Below are positions 37,801 through 49,204 of a DNA stretch of 64,000 bases, piece by piece. The position numbers were made by a program, and so were the translations under genes. The DNA comes from Nipponacmea schrenckii. Taxonomy: Eukaryota > Mollusca > Gastropoda > Lottiidae. Every line of letters begins with the position of its first letter. The stretch's first letter is position 1. Under the pieces are notes generated by a model. It ran no database searches. It was given only the letters and a program-made list of their open reading frames with translations, and was not told the DNA's origin. The stretch is taken from positions 8,804,001 through 8,868,000 of the forward strand of contig JAUJPP010000012.1 in NCBI GenBank assembly GCA_030562195.1, written 5' to 3'.

Positions 37801-40800
37801 GTAGAATATAAGATGTCTAATAAATAAGTCTTGTAGTGCCTAGAGGAAACGGAATTCTTAAAACCTTCACACACATAAAACTGTATCTTATAAATACCAA
37901 ATCCATCAAGTTAATGGCAACAACTTCCCAATACGCTGAACTTTCTCATTTCATTACCAGTGAAGGTGGCTGTAAAATTTCCAACAGAGCTGTTAAGCAT
38001 GTTAACATCTATCAATGGATTAAAGAATGATTTTATAGGTTTCTCCTCTGATAAAACTACATGTTCATATTTTAAACACAATATTGCTCCAATCTTTAAT
38101 GACCTCAACAATTTAATATGATTTCATCACGCAGAACTGACATATTGTTTGTCATGCTTTCTAAATTTCATATCAAAATATGACTGAGAAATATCAAGGG
38201 AAATTACCAAGATGAACGCACCTTCTTTGAAATTTGAGATTCAATGACTTCACATTATTTTTTTTCCCAAAGCCCAAAGCTTGTGTTTGTTTTGAAGATT
38301 TCAGATTTTACCGATTTTTTGTCAGTTGGTATATAAGAATCAAGTAAAAATGTAAATAACACAATATGAAATGAGTCATAGTTATGAGACTGAATTCTTG
38401 TTAATATTTTATGCTATTAGTATTGTCTAAATGATTTTTATGATTCCATGAAAGAGAATGCATAGACAATATTCAATATGTAATCTATGAGCATTACTGC
38501 AGAATAATTACTCAGTAAATGAAAGAACTCTTTCAGATTCATGGTTTTTGATCTAGTCATTAATCATTTGAAAGAAACAAAAATAGGTTGCAAAATGGAA
38601 AGGAATATTTAACTAAATAATGAATTCTGATGAACTACACATATAGGAGAAAAACTATCCTGATTTCTAATTATGAGGAAATTACCCACAGAAAATAAAA
38701 GAAACAAATATTAAAATCTGTATTTTATAAAGATTTATTGACAAATTCTCAATGTTTGACTTTCTATCTGAAAGGGTTCCTATTAAAGCTTTCAAAAATA
38801 ATAAATTTTTTAATCTTATTTCTAGTCCAAGCCTAGAAGAAATATATTCTTTAATTTTGCAGCCACATTTGGAATAATAGAGAATCAAAAGAGGTTTAAA
38901 CAAACTTGACCACATAAAAAAACATAAATCTATCTCACCTATTCATTGTTTTTCGCAAACAAAACACCAGAAAATAATCACCAAATAAAGTGCAGTTATC
39001 ATGAATACTAGGATAAATTCATCACACTAAGTTAAATCCAAGTAAACTACGAACTGGAATAGTCTAAGTAGTGTTGATAAGTCAATATTACAACATTATA
39101 GTAAAACTGGAGAGAACGTGTAAATCCTTCACAACACTACTACAAGCTCAACATATACTGTAACAGAAGCCAACTTCCACACAGCCTCACACTTGTACTG
39201 CAAATCACTACCAAACCTAATCACTTATACAAATCAATGTCTTCCTTACATTTCTTATCTTGATAGCCCCCAGGACAATTCTCAATTCTCATTTTACCAT
39301 TAACTACATTGAAAACAGTTGCAATGTCAAAAGCTTCAGAATTCAGAGCTGAAATTATGAATGCTGCATTAAAAACATTCATCCGTTTCTACCTTTTATA
39401 TGAGACTTTATGTCTGAGAGAGTTCCGATTCTGATAGTTCCAATAACATTGTCATATCTGTCTGGAAGAATGATTACAGTCGGGAACTTATGACAGGTAC
39501 ATGTTTTTTAAACTGCAGGAGAATATATCTGCTACCTCATGGACAACAGACAAATGAAATATTTCTTAGTAACAAAAGTATTAAAATTGATTGAAATAAG
39601 CAATACAATTATAATGCAAACAAGTAAATAAACAGTAGAATGCAGATCTGTAGCACTAGTAGTAAGGGTTTTTGTTTGTTTTTATTTACATGATGTCATT
39701 TGCCTTGTTACATGGAACAAATGGTGGCCATAGATTCTAATCTTGGTCATCATGTGAAAGTCTAACGGCCCTGAATATGCAATCGTCACTCATAATTCCA
39801 GTTAACCTAGCTGAAATACAAACAATCCAGGAAAGATCAATGCCAACTGGTTGGCCTTTGTAAAATACACTGTTTGTTTATCTCTTTCTTTTTCTATTAT
39901 GTATTAACTTTCTGAGAAGTGTACCAAATTCGATTCATGCAGTATTTACTATCTCCTAGAAGAAACAAAAGCATTTTGAGAAGTTTAGGGATATAGTAAA
40001 TATCAAAATGTCAAAATCAATTCTATGATGTCAAGTTAACAGTTATTATTACAAATCAGATACTTAGGTTAATCATTTATATTTCAATCAGTATTTTTAC
40101 ACTGAGAAAAAGTTAATTAAAAAGGCCACCTGAATCTAAATATGCACTATGATATAAAAAAAATCAATTACGTGAGGAGGATTGAAGAGATAGTTAAAAT
40201 AGACATGTAATGATTCCTAACATCTAATCTAAATATCAGTCGTAAAAGGAAATGAAAGAAGTTTGCTTTTTCTGCACCCTATTAGGATAATGAAAACGGT
40301 CATCACCATGCAGTGCACCATTAGAGAAGTTTTGACAGGACATATACATCAACCCTAGTAGGTTACCCTACTCTTTTCTGAATAACTAAAGGGCTTTTGA
40401 ACTTTCTGAAATTATTTCGATTGAACCCTGGACTTTCAGGTTAACATAAACCCCTTTTACATTACCGATGAATTTAGTGTAATGGAAAAGGTCGAAAGTG
40501 CCGAGGACCGCTCCAATTCTGGCCCACCTCATCATTCCTAAAATTCTAAAATGGCTGCCCGACAGAATGTAAACAATGAGTTAACAAACGTCATGACAAT
40601 AAATTTTTAACTTGTTTGGTAACGCCGCATTTGTTGCTTAGTACTTCTTTCAAACAAAAGTCCATGGGTAATTAGGGCTCGATGGTATTCTCTCATACTT
40701 TTTTTTTTCCTGCGGCGAACGAAGAAAGAGTATAAAAAGTAAAATATAACCATATCGAGCGCCATTGCAACATCCGGGTTACATGAAAGGTTATTTTTAA

Positions 40801-43800
40801 CTTCTTTCAGAAGAGTTCCACTAACAAGCGTGCCACGAACCTTAATCATTTACACTACACATACGAAACCGTTCTCGGTATGCATGATTTTGTGTAATGT
40901 AAATGGGCACATTTTATCGCAGCCTGGTCAGGACTGAGAATGGAAAACTTTATCGCAGCCTGGTGTAAAAGGGGTTTAAGCGAGACACTGCAGATTAATA
41001 TAACAGTAAATAAATACATTATTAGTTTACAAAAATAAAAAAAATAGATGCATACACAAAGATCACCTTTCTTTGTTTGGTTATGACCAATAATAACATT
41101 TGTTTATAAAAAACACTGTTGTAAAACCAGTTCATCAGCATAATCTAGCCTTGTTCTGTAAATCTGATCGGATCTACTAGTATGAAACCTGACTTTTTCT
41201 GAAAACATTGTCATTTTCTTAATCCTGTGATTGATGGTGAAAATAATAACAACTTTTATCTATGAACTCTTTGAGAATAGCAGTAAGTAATAATTGGTTC
41301 GTTATCTACATTTTGCAAATTTTCTCTTGTTGTTTTACAAGGAATGGCACTTGCTTGAAGTTATAGATGCAAACCAATCTATGGTCAAAAATTTATATTG
41401 TAGTTTTCAACCTGGTTTCCTCATTAGTCAAATCAAGAACAGAAAAGTACCTCTCTTGCTAAAGATAGAATAATTATCTCTTCCCAGATCTGAAAATTAA
41501 GTAATGATACACAAGATGTACTTACTGTCAAGTTTAATTAATCCTGCTACTTAACACAGATCTATATCAAAATCTTTTCTGGATTTGAGAAACAAACACA
41601 ATAATACAGAGTTCTATTTGAACAAGAAATACATGTATGACAGTGAATAAATTTATAATTATATTATAAAGTTATATCAGCTGTTACTATCAAGTATTCT
41701 TTCTTTAACCAGCTGTGGCTTCAATATTCACAATTCACTTTTTGCAGCTCTTCACATCTGCTGAATATTCAATGCTAACCAAAATTAATTATAATATTGA
41801 ATTAAAATTTAAATATTTAATACAAAAAAACATAATGCAGTTGGTTCCAATATTATTAGAGTGCTATAGGAGAGTTCTACAAGATTAAAGTCTGATTTAG
41901 TATTAATGAATTATTGTAACATATGCAGATATTCACCAATGTTCATCAGAAATTTACTTTCCATGTTAACATTTATCACAAAATAGCTATCACAAATACA
42001 TTCTTGAAAAAGGTGTATAAATGTTAGAGTTTTAAGTATCATACCACCAACATATAATCCTGTTGGTAATAATACTTATATCTCACCAAAATTCTACTAA
42101 AATATATACCTATCAGTGGCTAAACTGTAAACAGTAATATATATAATTACTAACATCAAAGATAGGTGTTGAGTACATACTCCACAGGTGTAACAGATGT
42201 GTGAGGTAACCTTTATCTTAAATTGTTTACACACGCAAGTTTAATACAAGTACAACTTAAACATTTAATATTTGATAACAAATCAAACCATTATTATGTC
42301 ATTACAATGACCAGTGTTCAAGTAGCCACAAGATCAGTATTCAAGTAGCCACAAGATCAGTGTTCAAGTAGACACAAGATCAGTCTTCAGGTAGCCACAA
42401 GGTCAATGTTCAAGTAGCCACAAGATCAGTTTTAAAGTAACCACAAGATCAAACAAGGGGAACAAGATCTTGGAGGAAGATGAGCAGTGTTCTGTTCTGG
42501 GAGGAACATGAGCAGTGTTCTGTTCTGGCCCAGAACTTCTGGGAGGATCATGAGCAGTGTTCTGTTCTGGGAGGAACATGAGCAGTGTTCTGTTCTGGGA
42601 GGAACAAGATCAGTGTTCTGGGAGGAACATGAGCAGTGCGATAATGTCCTTAACCCCTTATAAAAGGTCAGTGTTGCAATGTGGAAGAATAGTGTGAACA
42701 ATGACTGAACTTGCTAGTTCCATGTTTATTGTTGTTGTGTCATATTGACCTCAGATAGTTTCTTAGGGAAGACTTGCAGAAAAATGATAAAAAATAAATG
42801 TCAGAGGTTGACCAACCTATTAAAAACTTGTGGGTTTACAACAAAATTACTGACTTAACTTTCGAGTCATAATACAACCTAGCCTCATAATCCTATTTCC
42901 CTTCCAATAAGAAAGTTGAAGTGGAAATCCTCAACTATAAAAGTTTAATGATATCGATTCTAATGGTACTTAAATCTTTTCTGGTGCCATGGAACTCTGT
43001 CGGTCTTTTATTATTGCTATGACTCAAAGTCATTTACTTGAATTTGATTGAGAAAAACACTAACGGAAAAGAAGGAAAGTAAACAGTAGTGAATATTGAT
43101 AAGGATACTGAACTTGTTGCACACTATCATTTATTTCCTATAAATCAATGCCAATAGAAGCAGATTTGTTTTGCTAGCATGACTTCAAATAAACACAAGT
43201 TGATATCTAAAACTCTAATAAAAGCAAGATCTGAACCATTACTTTTTTCCATAATACAGGTTTAATGTTAACAAATTAAATAGTTTAAAAAGATATAATA
43301 CATTAATAAATATTGATGGACCTACATCATCTGGTCATCATGCCATTGCATTAATTATAAATACATTGCCAGTCAATCATAGAAAATACAAGATTTGGTA
43401 ACAAAAAGAAGTTTCCATGTATATTCAAGTTTTGATATTGCATAAAAACACAAAGCCTTTATATTGCTTAGAAGGACTTGAAATTGAGAAAATGTTAAAA
43501 CTAGTTCTGGGTTGTGAAACACTGGTAAGCAGTAGAGCAGTAGAGTGATGTAACAATATAAAAGCTGTCATAGTCTAACACAGTCTGAATGAACAATGTC
43601 TCAAAATGCAATAAGATAGAAATAGACAGGACATATTAAGAAGCTCTTCAATATTATTGACTGCTAATAGACCAGACGCTTGTCGTTGGTAATATATTAC
43701 AAGATGGTGTAAGTTCTTAACAGACAATTAAATAAACTTACATAGGATTCAAATAGAATATCCATTAGCTCATGTCTTAACATGATCTTCTTATATTTCA

Positions 43801-46800
43801 CCTAACCTAATGTTCTGAGACTTTAAAGTCTTCATCTGATAGTTCAGTTACCAGTTCTTGACACTAATCAGTTGTAATTAGACATATACATATATAGGGG
43901 TTTGAGAAACAATTCCAGTCAAATCCACTGAAATAACATAAACCGCTGATGCCAGCAGAACATAAGTGTTTCTGACACAAGTATAATGGTTGGATAAAAT
44001 CCTTTAAAACCGTAAAGCCGACCACCTAATTGAGTTTGGAAAGAGTAAAGAGAGAGTTTTCAATGTAACCTTTTTGCTATTCTATTTCTTACAACTTTTT
44101 TTCATCGGCTGTACCAAGAAATACAACAAACATTAAAAAGAAGACCACAAACACAGGACACAAACACAGGACCCAGCTGTTGATATGTGTCCTAATTTTA
44201 TAGATATAAGCCTATTGTAAATGGTTTGAAGATATTAACATCAACAGTAGAGCCAAGAAGAGTTAGGTGTGTATCTCCAAACCATTGATATTCTTATCAA
44301 ACTCAGTAATGCTGACTTTCATTCCATATACTATATTGGACAAAGTTCATGCATTATCTCAATTCTATAAGCACCCAACAATTCAATTCACCAGACACAA
44401 GTCGCAAAGATTTATTATCAAAGTAATCAAATTGTTGGTGCCAAAAGACAATCATCAAAACCTTATTTCCTTCTATATTTTATACAAGATAAAGCCTAGT
44501 CAGACTGTACTGGTAACTATGGTTACAACAGACTCTATACAGCCAATCAGATCTAGCAATGTTCAATACATCAAATCAAGCATAAGTATTGAAAATCACT
44601 TTGGTAAATGAAGCCATATTCAAAGTTAATTTGATGTAGAAATTGAAGAGTAGTTTCTATAATTTAATACTAAGAAAGATATGGCTAGCAATATTCCTTC
44701 CTTCTAAATTAGCATGCTTAAATCTTAACTTCAGGCATTTTACTGTTTGGATTAAAATCAATATGAGTCTCCAATCATAAAAACATAATTGTAAAGGAAC
44801 GTTGTGAATATAGACAATCTTTACTTTGATAGGGAGATTGTATATAGTTATTTCAAACAGAGATATTCCTCAATTATCATTGATCAGACTTCTGAAGGTT
44901 TATACATGAATATTTCAGAATCGTTCTTTAAATACTACATTTTCTTTATCTTTATAAAAAAAAACTTGAATTTAAATGTAATGAATTACCCTGTAGAGAG
45001 TATCCTCAGAAACTGGCAATCATTTGGAAATAAATGTTAGCAGAATCTTATAAATAACTGCTATCGACTATAAATGTACTTGTCAACATCCATAACGAAA
45101 TAACAACTGAATTCTCCCTTGGATAATCAGATTATTTCTCACTTCACTTTATAAAATACTTCCAGCATCATCACCCATCAATCCACTGTCACTACAAATA
45201 ATTGGATTGGAGATTATGTGTCTATGAATTTGAGAGTCTTCTATATTCCAGTGTTTTATAGACAGCTATCAGTTATAACACAGTGACTTCCTCCCCAATA
45301 CTGTACAATGGATGTAAATAGTAGAATCTGTGACTAGTTCTTCCTTAGGGACATATTAATTACCTCCAGTGAATCAGATGGTTCCAGAAGCTGGCTTTAT
45401 CAAGTCCATCATTCACTTGGATTAAATTCTAATTACCAAGTCTTTGCAGTATTAAGTATAGTCATTAACTATAGCAGATAAGTTTCCATTAAAGAGGCGT
45501 CCAGGATACAAGTCCAAAATAGGTAGTGATTATACATTTAGATTTAATAATTCTTATTAATGATGTAGATCAAACAATCTGGGTTGTTAAGACTGAAGGG
45601 AGACATGTGTTACAGGCTGATTGTACTAAAAAAGTATTGCATAGTAATCAGTTATATACCCTTTGAGGAAACTGAATCATTCCAGACATTTCTAACTTAA
45701 CAAGAAAAATATCTAGAAAACAGTTTGATGTACCATACAATATAATACTTCTGACATGTCTTACAGATCAGTAGACCAGAATAATAACCATTATTGACTT
45801 CTGAATGTCACAAGATTTTTACTGTATATCAATATCTGTTGCAAATGGTAATAGTCATTTTCTTTATGATTGATATAAAACTCTTTATTATCGAAGAGCT
45901 GAGTGAAATACCTCATTTTCTCAAGGATATTTCTTAATAGACAGGGTATAATGTACATTAAGGGTGAATGGTGTACATCCAATGATTAATATTGTTCATC
46001 AAATTGCTACTTGGGAATTGATCTATATCATCAATCGTCTCTCAGCTAATATTTGCATCCAGTCTTGAAATCTCATCAAGGCCTAAACATTTTTTCACAG
46101 AAAGATAATCCACACTTTCCGATAGTTTTTAGTTGTGATGTTTTGATCTTATTATTTGCAACAAAATTATAAAGTTAATTTGAACATCCTATAATCAAGA
46201 AATGGTTAAAAACAACAACAAAAAATGACTGCTCTGCAACTGTTTGCCATTATTCTGTTTAAGAGGTCCACAGAGAAATCTATTTCAATATCTTTATCTA
46301 TTTTTTCAGGTGTGCATTTTGCAAATTTTCTTTTTTTAAATATGTATGCCAACACAAAATGTATTATGAGATTTAAAAAATTAATGCGAAAATGATTTAC
46401 TCAATTGAAATATCTTAAAAAGGAAAAAACAACATTCAGATTCACACCATCAAAAAGTAGTCTCTGGTATCTCCTTTTCCCTTTTTTTGCAAGTCAATTA
46501 TTGAACAAGATTTGGAAAATATGAAAAGATTCTCATGCAGAATAGCAATGTGGATATAGCTGTTTCCATTCCAAATGGTAGTTCAACTATTGATCTGTCA
46601 AATAAGAATTGGTCAAACTTTCATAGAAGTTTTCAAGATTTCTGAAAACAGTTCAAGAAGGTTGCATACTGGTACTGTTATTCGACATGGACAGTAATGG
46701 CAATTGAATTATCAAAGTGAGCCCATTCATAGTAGAAACCAAATGGAGTTATCTCCCATTTTACAAGAGATTGCTGCAGATCTGCAGAAATTTTTTTTTA

Positions 46801-49204
46801 CATATTCTTACCTCAGAACTTCAGTGTGTGCTTTGGGGTAAGCTTACATGTTATAATATTGGTTCTCTACAATTTTCAATGCATTTTAGTTTGAATTATA
46901 TTTTATTTATGATAACTATATGTATTCAAAGACCACTGTTCTGGATATCTTATAAGATGAACCATAGTTTGATATACAAAGTTAATTTTGTGTAAATGTG
47001 CACAATATCTTTTTCGTTGTTTATTTTTCAATGTTATAAATAAGTTGTATATGTTTAGTGCAATCTACATTTCAAATACTTGATATGTCCATCTTTAAAA
47101 GTTCTGTTATCTATGTATTCAAAATTTCTATATCCCTCTACACAATTAATATTATGAAATGTTATTTTGTTCTATGTGTAATCTATTAGTTAATTTTGAC
47201 AGTTCTGCTATCACTGCCTCAAAGAAACCAGTTACTTTAAACAGGTATTTAATTTTTCAATAAACTGTAGTATTCCATGTGACATTACACAATCTAAAAT
47301 TTGTGGCAAATTTATATAAGCAGTCATGTAAAAAATTGAAATTGTATTAATAAAAGAATCTAAAACATATGTATAAGAATTAAATGTTGATTATTTTAGC
47401 ATTATTGGTGTACACTCATTAGACCATGCCACAAACATACATACATTTATTCAGTCTGTCACACATACATGTGTAATCTACCGCATTTGTCAGGTTTCTA
47501 CCGTTTTTCATGCTGTTTCCTTGATTTTTTTTTCTTTATGTAACTATAATTTTCACAAAACCTGCCATTTTCAATATCAATTTTTTTTACCATAAATCAA
47601 TAAAATATTCTTTACTTGTATTTTAATGCAGGTGACATGTGTTAATCTCATCCCGTAATAATTTTCTCATTGCCTGATTAATTAATCCCCCAATTAAAAA
47701 GATAATATTAATCAGTTTTTTACCCAATATTATTTTTTATAACAATATCCAGTACACTCTACTCTAGCTTTTTATGATTAATTTTTCTGTAGGATTTATT
47801 TGATCAAAATTGAAATTTTCAAGTCTTCGCAAAATTTTATGATAATCGTCGACTCTATGTGATGTACAAATAACATAGACATGGAGAGAAGTCATGAATT
47901 ACAATTTTGGAAAAAGTAACATTTAATTTAGATGGTTGGGAACAACCGTGTATCCATGTTTTCAAAATTCATGAATTTACACGCTTTGAAAAAAATATTT
48001 CGATTTTTCGAGGCAATTCTCCTGATTTTTTTCATGACAGAGTCATATGACTAATTATGTTTACACACTATTAATGCTAATGCAACCATTCTAAATTGAA
48101 TTTTATGACAAGCTGTTTTGAAATCAAAATATGACATGTCAACAGTTTAATGTACTTACCATGATGTGTGGCTGATGTAGAATTTGTTTTAACTCATCAC
48201 AATGCGTTGCATAGATTTCTGGGCAATCTTTTAATAAATGTAACACCTGAAAAGAACCAACATGTCTTTATGAATGTAGATTGTTAATAATTGATACAAG
48301 AAACTAGCAATCACAGGCAACTGTCGAGTTATATTTTTTTATTATTATATTAAAGATTTTGTCAAAAATGAAAATTTAAGTTAAGATTTAAATGTAAAAG
48401 AAAATTGACCTTACAAGCTTAGGATCCATAAATTATTAAAATACATATCGGCACAATTTACTTGCTTTTTACCTGAAAAAGTCTTAAAACCTATCCGAAT
48501 ATTGTCGGTGCTGAAGTCTGACAGTCTCTGGCTTCCTTTGATAAAGCAGAAATCATTTTAATATGGAACCAACTGATTTATTTTAAGACAATTGTTTAAA
48601 GGGAAATAACTCAATTCCTACTAGCCATCTTCTTGATCTTGGAATGTCTCAGTTTTAAAATGAATATCAGAAGAAAAAGTTATCCTCTGACTTAAGCTGC
48701 TAACAGTCATCTTGAACTATCCTGAACTCGAAGACTTGTGAAGCTTAAATGCCATGAAAATAAAATTTTCTTTTCTTACGAACATTACAAAAACCATACA
48801 CTTTATTGTCTATTGTATATTTGTCTTAAAGATGAAAATTCTAATAATTTGAACTGAATCAAATACAATTTTACAGATTTATCCACCATAATTAATTTCA
48901 ATGGTTGTTAAATAGGTCTTTCACAGACTTTACATAACAATTAACTCAAATGATAAATTATCAAATATAGAACAAAATCTATATTGTTGAGAAAGAGCAG
49001 CAATGAAATAAAATTACTTGCAGTCTTGATATATCTGGCTGTTATATGGGAGCAAGTATATACCAAAACATTATAATAACATTTGCAACTGAACATATAT
49101 GACGTAAAAACAAGTTAAGTACAAACCTCTTTAGCTCTGTGAACAGCTTCTGAAGGTGGTTTTCGTGATGGACTAAGTGACTTGGTGTTGATTTTATCAT
49201 ACAA
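16627..49204 (-). CDS. CASK: CASK / Lin-2 MAGUK scaffold protein, 3' portion
   Basis: Membrane-associated scaffold of synapses and epithelial junctions. In the family, L27C binds Lin-7/Veli, PDZ binds neurexin and syndecan tails, and the SH3-GK HOOK binds protein 4.1. Constant exons, 5' to 3' on the minus strand: 49127-49204, 48160-48246, 24990-25184, 24700-24778, 24375-24460, 22747-22845, 22229-22376, 21624-21764, 20235-20315, 19774-19976, 16627-16803 (TGA). All borders are AG/GT and phases agree. With one choice from each alternative pair the window encodes about 507-517 residues. Diagnostic stretches are [88 protein letters not shown] and the C-terminus [12 protein letters not shown]. The CaM-kinase and L27N exons are not seen here and should lie beyond 64000. 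Confidence 0.97.
16970..17215. repeat. Diverged dispersed repeat in CASK intron
   Basis: Two related modules of about 135 bp (AATCCAAGATCTCAT/TGTCCAAGATCTCATC; TTCACAAGCCAATT twice), followed by a GGACGGATGGACAG tail. It resembles the modular repeat at 51.2 kb but is more diverged. Confidence 0.55.
17870..18018. mobile_element. Short MITE-like inverted repeat
   Basis: TTTACACTACAACAATTTG at about 17895 is matched in reverse complement by AAATTTTGTAGTGTTAACA near 18000-18016. Inside are GTTCTGAGAAC palindromes. The block TGGGCCAGAATTGG is shared, inverted, with the larger element at 40447-40978, so the two are probably one family. Confidence 0.55.
18018..18215. repeat. Diverged short tandem repeat
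   Basis: Four to six loose copies of a segment like GTCTGATTGGTATCTAAAGCC in the intron before the last CASK exon. Confidence 0.55.
18629..18724 (-). CDS. CASK: CASK alternative guanylate-kinase exon A (32 codons)
   Basis: 96 bp, phase 0, acceptor TTTACAG, consensus donor GTAAGTGA. It encodes [20 protein letters not shown] then a longer charged loop [12 protein letters not shown]. It is homologous to exon B over the first 20 residues (13 identical by eye) but differs completely in the loop. Either choice joins DGSLERL of the last exon in frame. Confidence 0.88.
19048..19128 (-). CDS. CASK: CASK alternative guanylate-kinase exon B (27 codons)
   Basis: 81 bp, phase 0, acceptor TATTTTAG, donor GTACCATA. 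It encodes [20 protein letters not shown] then TLPSIHQ. The loop length is close to that of human and fly CASK. The pyrimidine tract and borders look functional and there is no stop, so it does not look like a dead copy. Confidence 0.88.
19290..19650. repeat. Dispersed tandem-module repeat in CASK intron
   Basis: Modules with AAAATCCATCAAGAAACCAG, TCTCTATCATGT and GGGTTCATCCTTGAG, as at 10.2 and 51.2 kb, but without an obvious terminal tail. Confidence 0.65.
19774..21764 (-). CDS. CASK: CASK exons: HOOK and first half of the guanylate-kinase domain
   Basis: 21624-21764 encodes [20 protein letters not shown], with the basic motif where protein 4.1 binds. It is slightly shorter than the vertebrate KKKKQYKDKYL. 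20235-20315 encodes [12 protein letters not shown]. This replaces the ATP P-loop GxxGxGK, so, as in other CASK proteins, no kinase activity on GMP is expected. 19774-19976 encodes [19 protein letters not shown] and MAILDVEPQ. After it the mRNA must choose one of two exons. Confidence 0.96.
20395..21010. repeat. Degenerate direct repeat with about 180-bp spacing
   Basis: TAGACAATATATTGAATAT and GGGTCACACCTTTCGTAACG at 20410-20500 recur with few changes at 20590-20680. Further right the text AAATGGCG/AAATGGCGGC recurs. It lies in the CASK intron upstream of the exon at 20235-20315. The family is not known to me. Confidence 0.65.
21434..21527. repeat. Perfect 47-bp tandem duplication
   Basis: 21434-21480 and 21481-21527 are the same by eye (start AATAATCCGAACGATTACAA). 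They directly follow a run of about thirteen A's in the CASK intron. Confidence 0.9.
22229..22845 (-). CDS. CASK: CASK exons encoding the SH3 domain
   Basis: 22747-22845 encodes [19 protein letters not shown] and [11 protein letters not shown]. 22229-22376 encodes [29 protein letters not shown] and a basic helix ending [10 protein letters not shown]. The tandem Trp of the usual SH3 ligand surface is present. The basic end leads into the HOOK. Confidence 0.96.
23757..23825 (-). CDS. CASK: CASK alternative PDZ/linker exon A (23 codons)
   Basis: 69 bp, phase 0, acceptor TTTACAG, donor GTAACA. It encodes [15 protein letters not shown] then RIKSALCE. The ending resembles the fly protein, where a short linker leads straight into the SH3 start. 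It is probably the ancestral form. It lies only 54 bp downstream of exon B. Confidence 0.88.
23880..23966 (-). CDS. CASK: CASK alternative PDZ/linker exon B (29 codons)
   Basis: Flanked by an acceptor (TTGTAG before the exon) and a consensus donor GTAAGAG. It is 87 bp, phase 0 at both ends. It encodes [14 protein letters not shown], the last PDZ strand, then a Gly/Asn/Lys-rich linker [13 protein letters not shown]. It is equivalent to exon A but with a longer, different linker. Not recognised from human or fly CASK. Confidence 0.85.
24375..25184 (-). CDS. CASK: CASK exons: end of L27C and the PDZ domain up to helix B
   Basis: 24990-25184 encodes [14 protein letters not shown], a variable linker ([15 protein letters not shown]) and the first PDZ strand. 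24700-24778 encodes the carboxylate-loop strand GITLK and [12 protein letters not shown]. 24375-24460 encodes [17 protein letters not shown] and the second helix up to ILQKML. The next exon must supply the last PDZ strand and is chosen from 23880-23966 or 23757-23825. In the family the ligand groove takes class II tails such as those of neurexin and syndecan. Confidence 0.95.
32465..32575. repeat. (CA)n/(CAGA)n microsatellite with dispersed-repeat tail
   Basis: About 24 bp of CA dinucleotides followed by CAGACAGACAGACAGG, then GGGGTGATCACAATATACGA and a terminus TTGGGCGTATAAAAA. The order matches the tail of the modular repeat (GGACGGACAGGGGCGACGAC), so the microsatellite probably grew inside one. 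Confidence 0.75.
33290..33397. repeat. Short GGTGGCCGCTTATTA-type repeat, host of the hAT element
   Basis: Diverged copies of GGTGGCCGCTTATTAG (33327), GTGGTCGCTTATTGAA (33381) and, beyond the hAT element, TTAATAAAGGTGGTCG (34515). The hAT insertion splits this older repeat. Confidence 0.6.
33406..34507 (+). mobile_element. hAT-type transposon, short form, with perfect 8-bp target duplication
   Basis: The termini are inverted: AGGCCTCGAATTTTG on the left, and CAAATTTCGAGGCCT on the right. They are flanked by identical 8-bp copies GTGGGCTC at 33398-33405 and 34508-34515. An 8-bp duplication with such ends is typical of hAT. Subterminal CGGTTACG/CGTGAAC motifs occur at both sides. At 1102 bp it is too short for a full transposase; it keeps only one reading frame of 133 codons. 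Confidence 0.88.
34015..34416 (+). CDS. Zinc-finger-like N-terminal fragment of a hAT-related protein
   Basis: Starts ATGGCACAGCC and encodes 133 residues. [43 protein letters not shown] and ILRHIKSD resemble the N-terminal BED-like zinc-binding region of hAT-derived proteins of the ZNF862/KIAA1586 kind (C..C then H...H spacing). No catalytic domain follows, and the frame ends just before the right terminus. It may be a relic or a DNA-binding-only product. Similarity was judged by eye. Confidence 0.5.
   Translation: MAQPNRKPESVTVKTFNKWSFNKDFKIVEIGDDGNIEKLECKVCSTHLSDIRKEANRRGIKGAVMSGIQNYADGISCVHKGNILRHIKSDTTNINNYLVCDISNCWKRTLTRHLPTYHTPLNDVTDSRNRSVS
35755..36300. repeat. Minisatellite of about 35-38 bp units
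   Basis: About fourteen copies built on AAATATCATAAAGAAGACAC followed by GAAATAAATAAGGT or TTAATAA variants, in the large CASK intron. Confidence 0.9.
40447..40978. mobile_element. MITE-like element with 15-bp inverted ends (possibly Harbinger)
   Basis: TAAACCCCTTTTACA at 40447 is matched exactly in reverse complement at 40964-40978. The flanks fit a TA or TAA target duplication. Inside is a block CCAATTCTGGCCCACCTC shared with the element at 17.9 kb, and a repeated TTTATCGCAGCCTGG near the right end. A minus-strand frame of 80 codons (40607-40849) contains VRRRKKK, like the arginine-rich start of Harbinger transposases, but this is weak. Confidence 0.7.
42310..42450. repeat. 23-bp minisatellite
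   Basis: Six copies of a unit like CAAGTAGCCACAAGATCAGT in the large CASK intron. Confidence 0.85.
42470..42645. repeat. 28-bp GC-richer minisatellite
   Basis: About five copies of GAGCAGTGTTCTGTTCTGGG plus AGGAACAT. It directly follows the 23-bp array, and the two share the text CAGTGTTC, suggesting one grew from the other. Confidence 0.85.
48160..49204 (-). CDS. CASK: CASK exons encoding the L27C domain
   Basis: Two exons, 49127-49204 (LYDKINTKS then EAVHRAKEV) and 48160-48246 ([20 protein letters not shown] then QPHIM), continued by ALLQTHDVV at 25184. They match the second L27 domain, which pairs with Lin-7/Veli. Both start and end in phase 0. The first begins where the L27N/L27C linker should end, so the preceding exon lies upstream across a long intron. 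Confidence 0.95.

Larger units (their letters stand above)
25185..48159 (-). other. 23-kb CASK intron
   Basis: Separates the L27C exon from the exon that starts [10 protein letters not shown] saw no further CASK exon in it. Much of it is AT-rich sequence without recognisable structure (25.2-32.4, 36.3-40.4, 42.7-48.1 kb). Short frames such as 29577-29927, 44267-44611 and 46717-46995 have no family features and look like chance. The parts with structure are listed separately. Confidence 0.85.

Noticed and set aside
42432..42701. 89-codon minus-strand repetitive protein
   Set aside because: It is the translation of a minisatellite whose unit is not a multiple of three.
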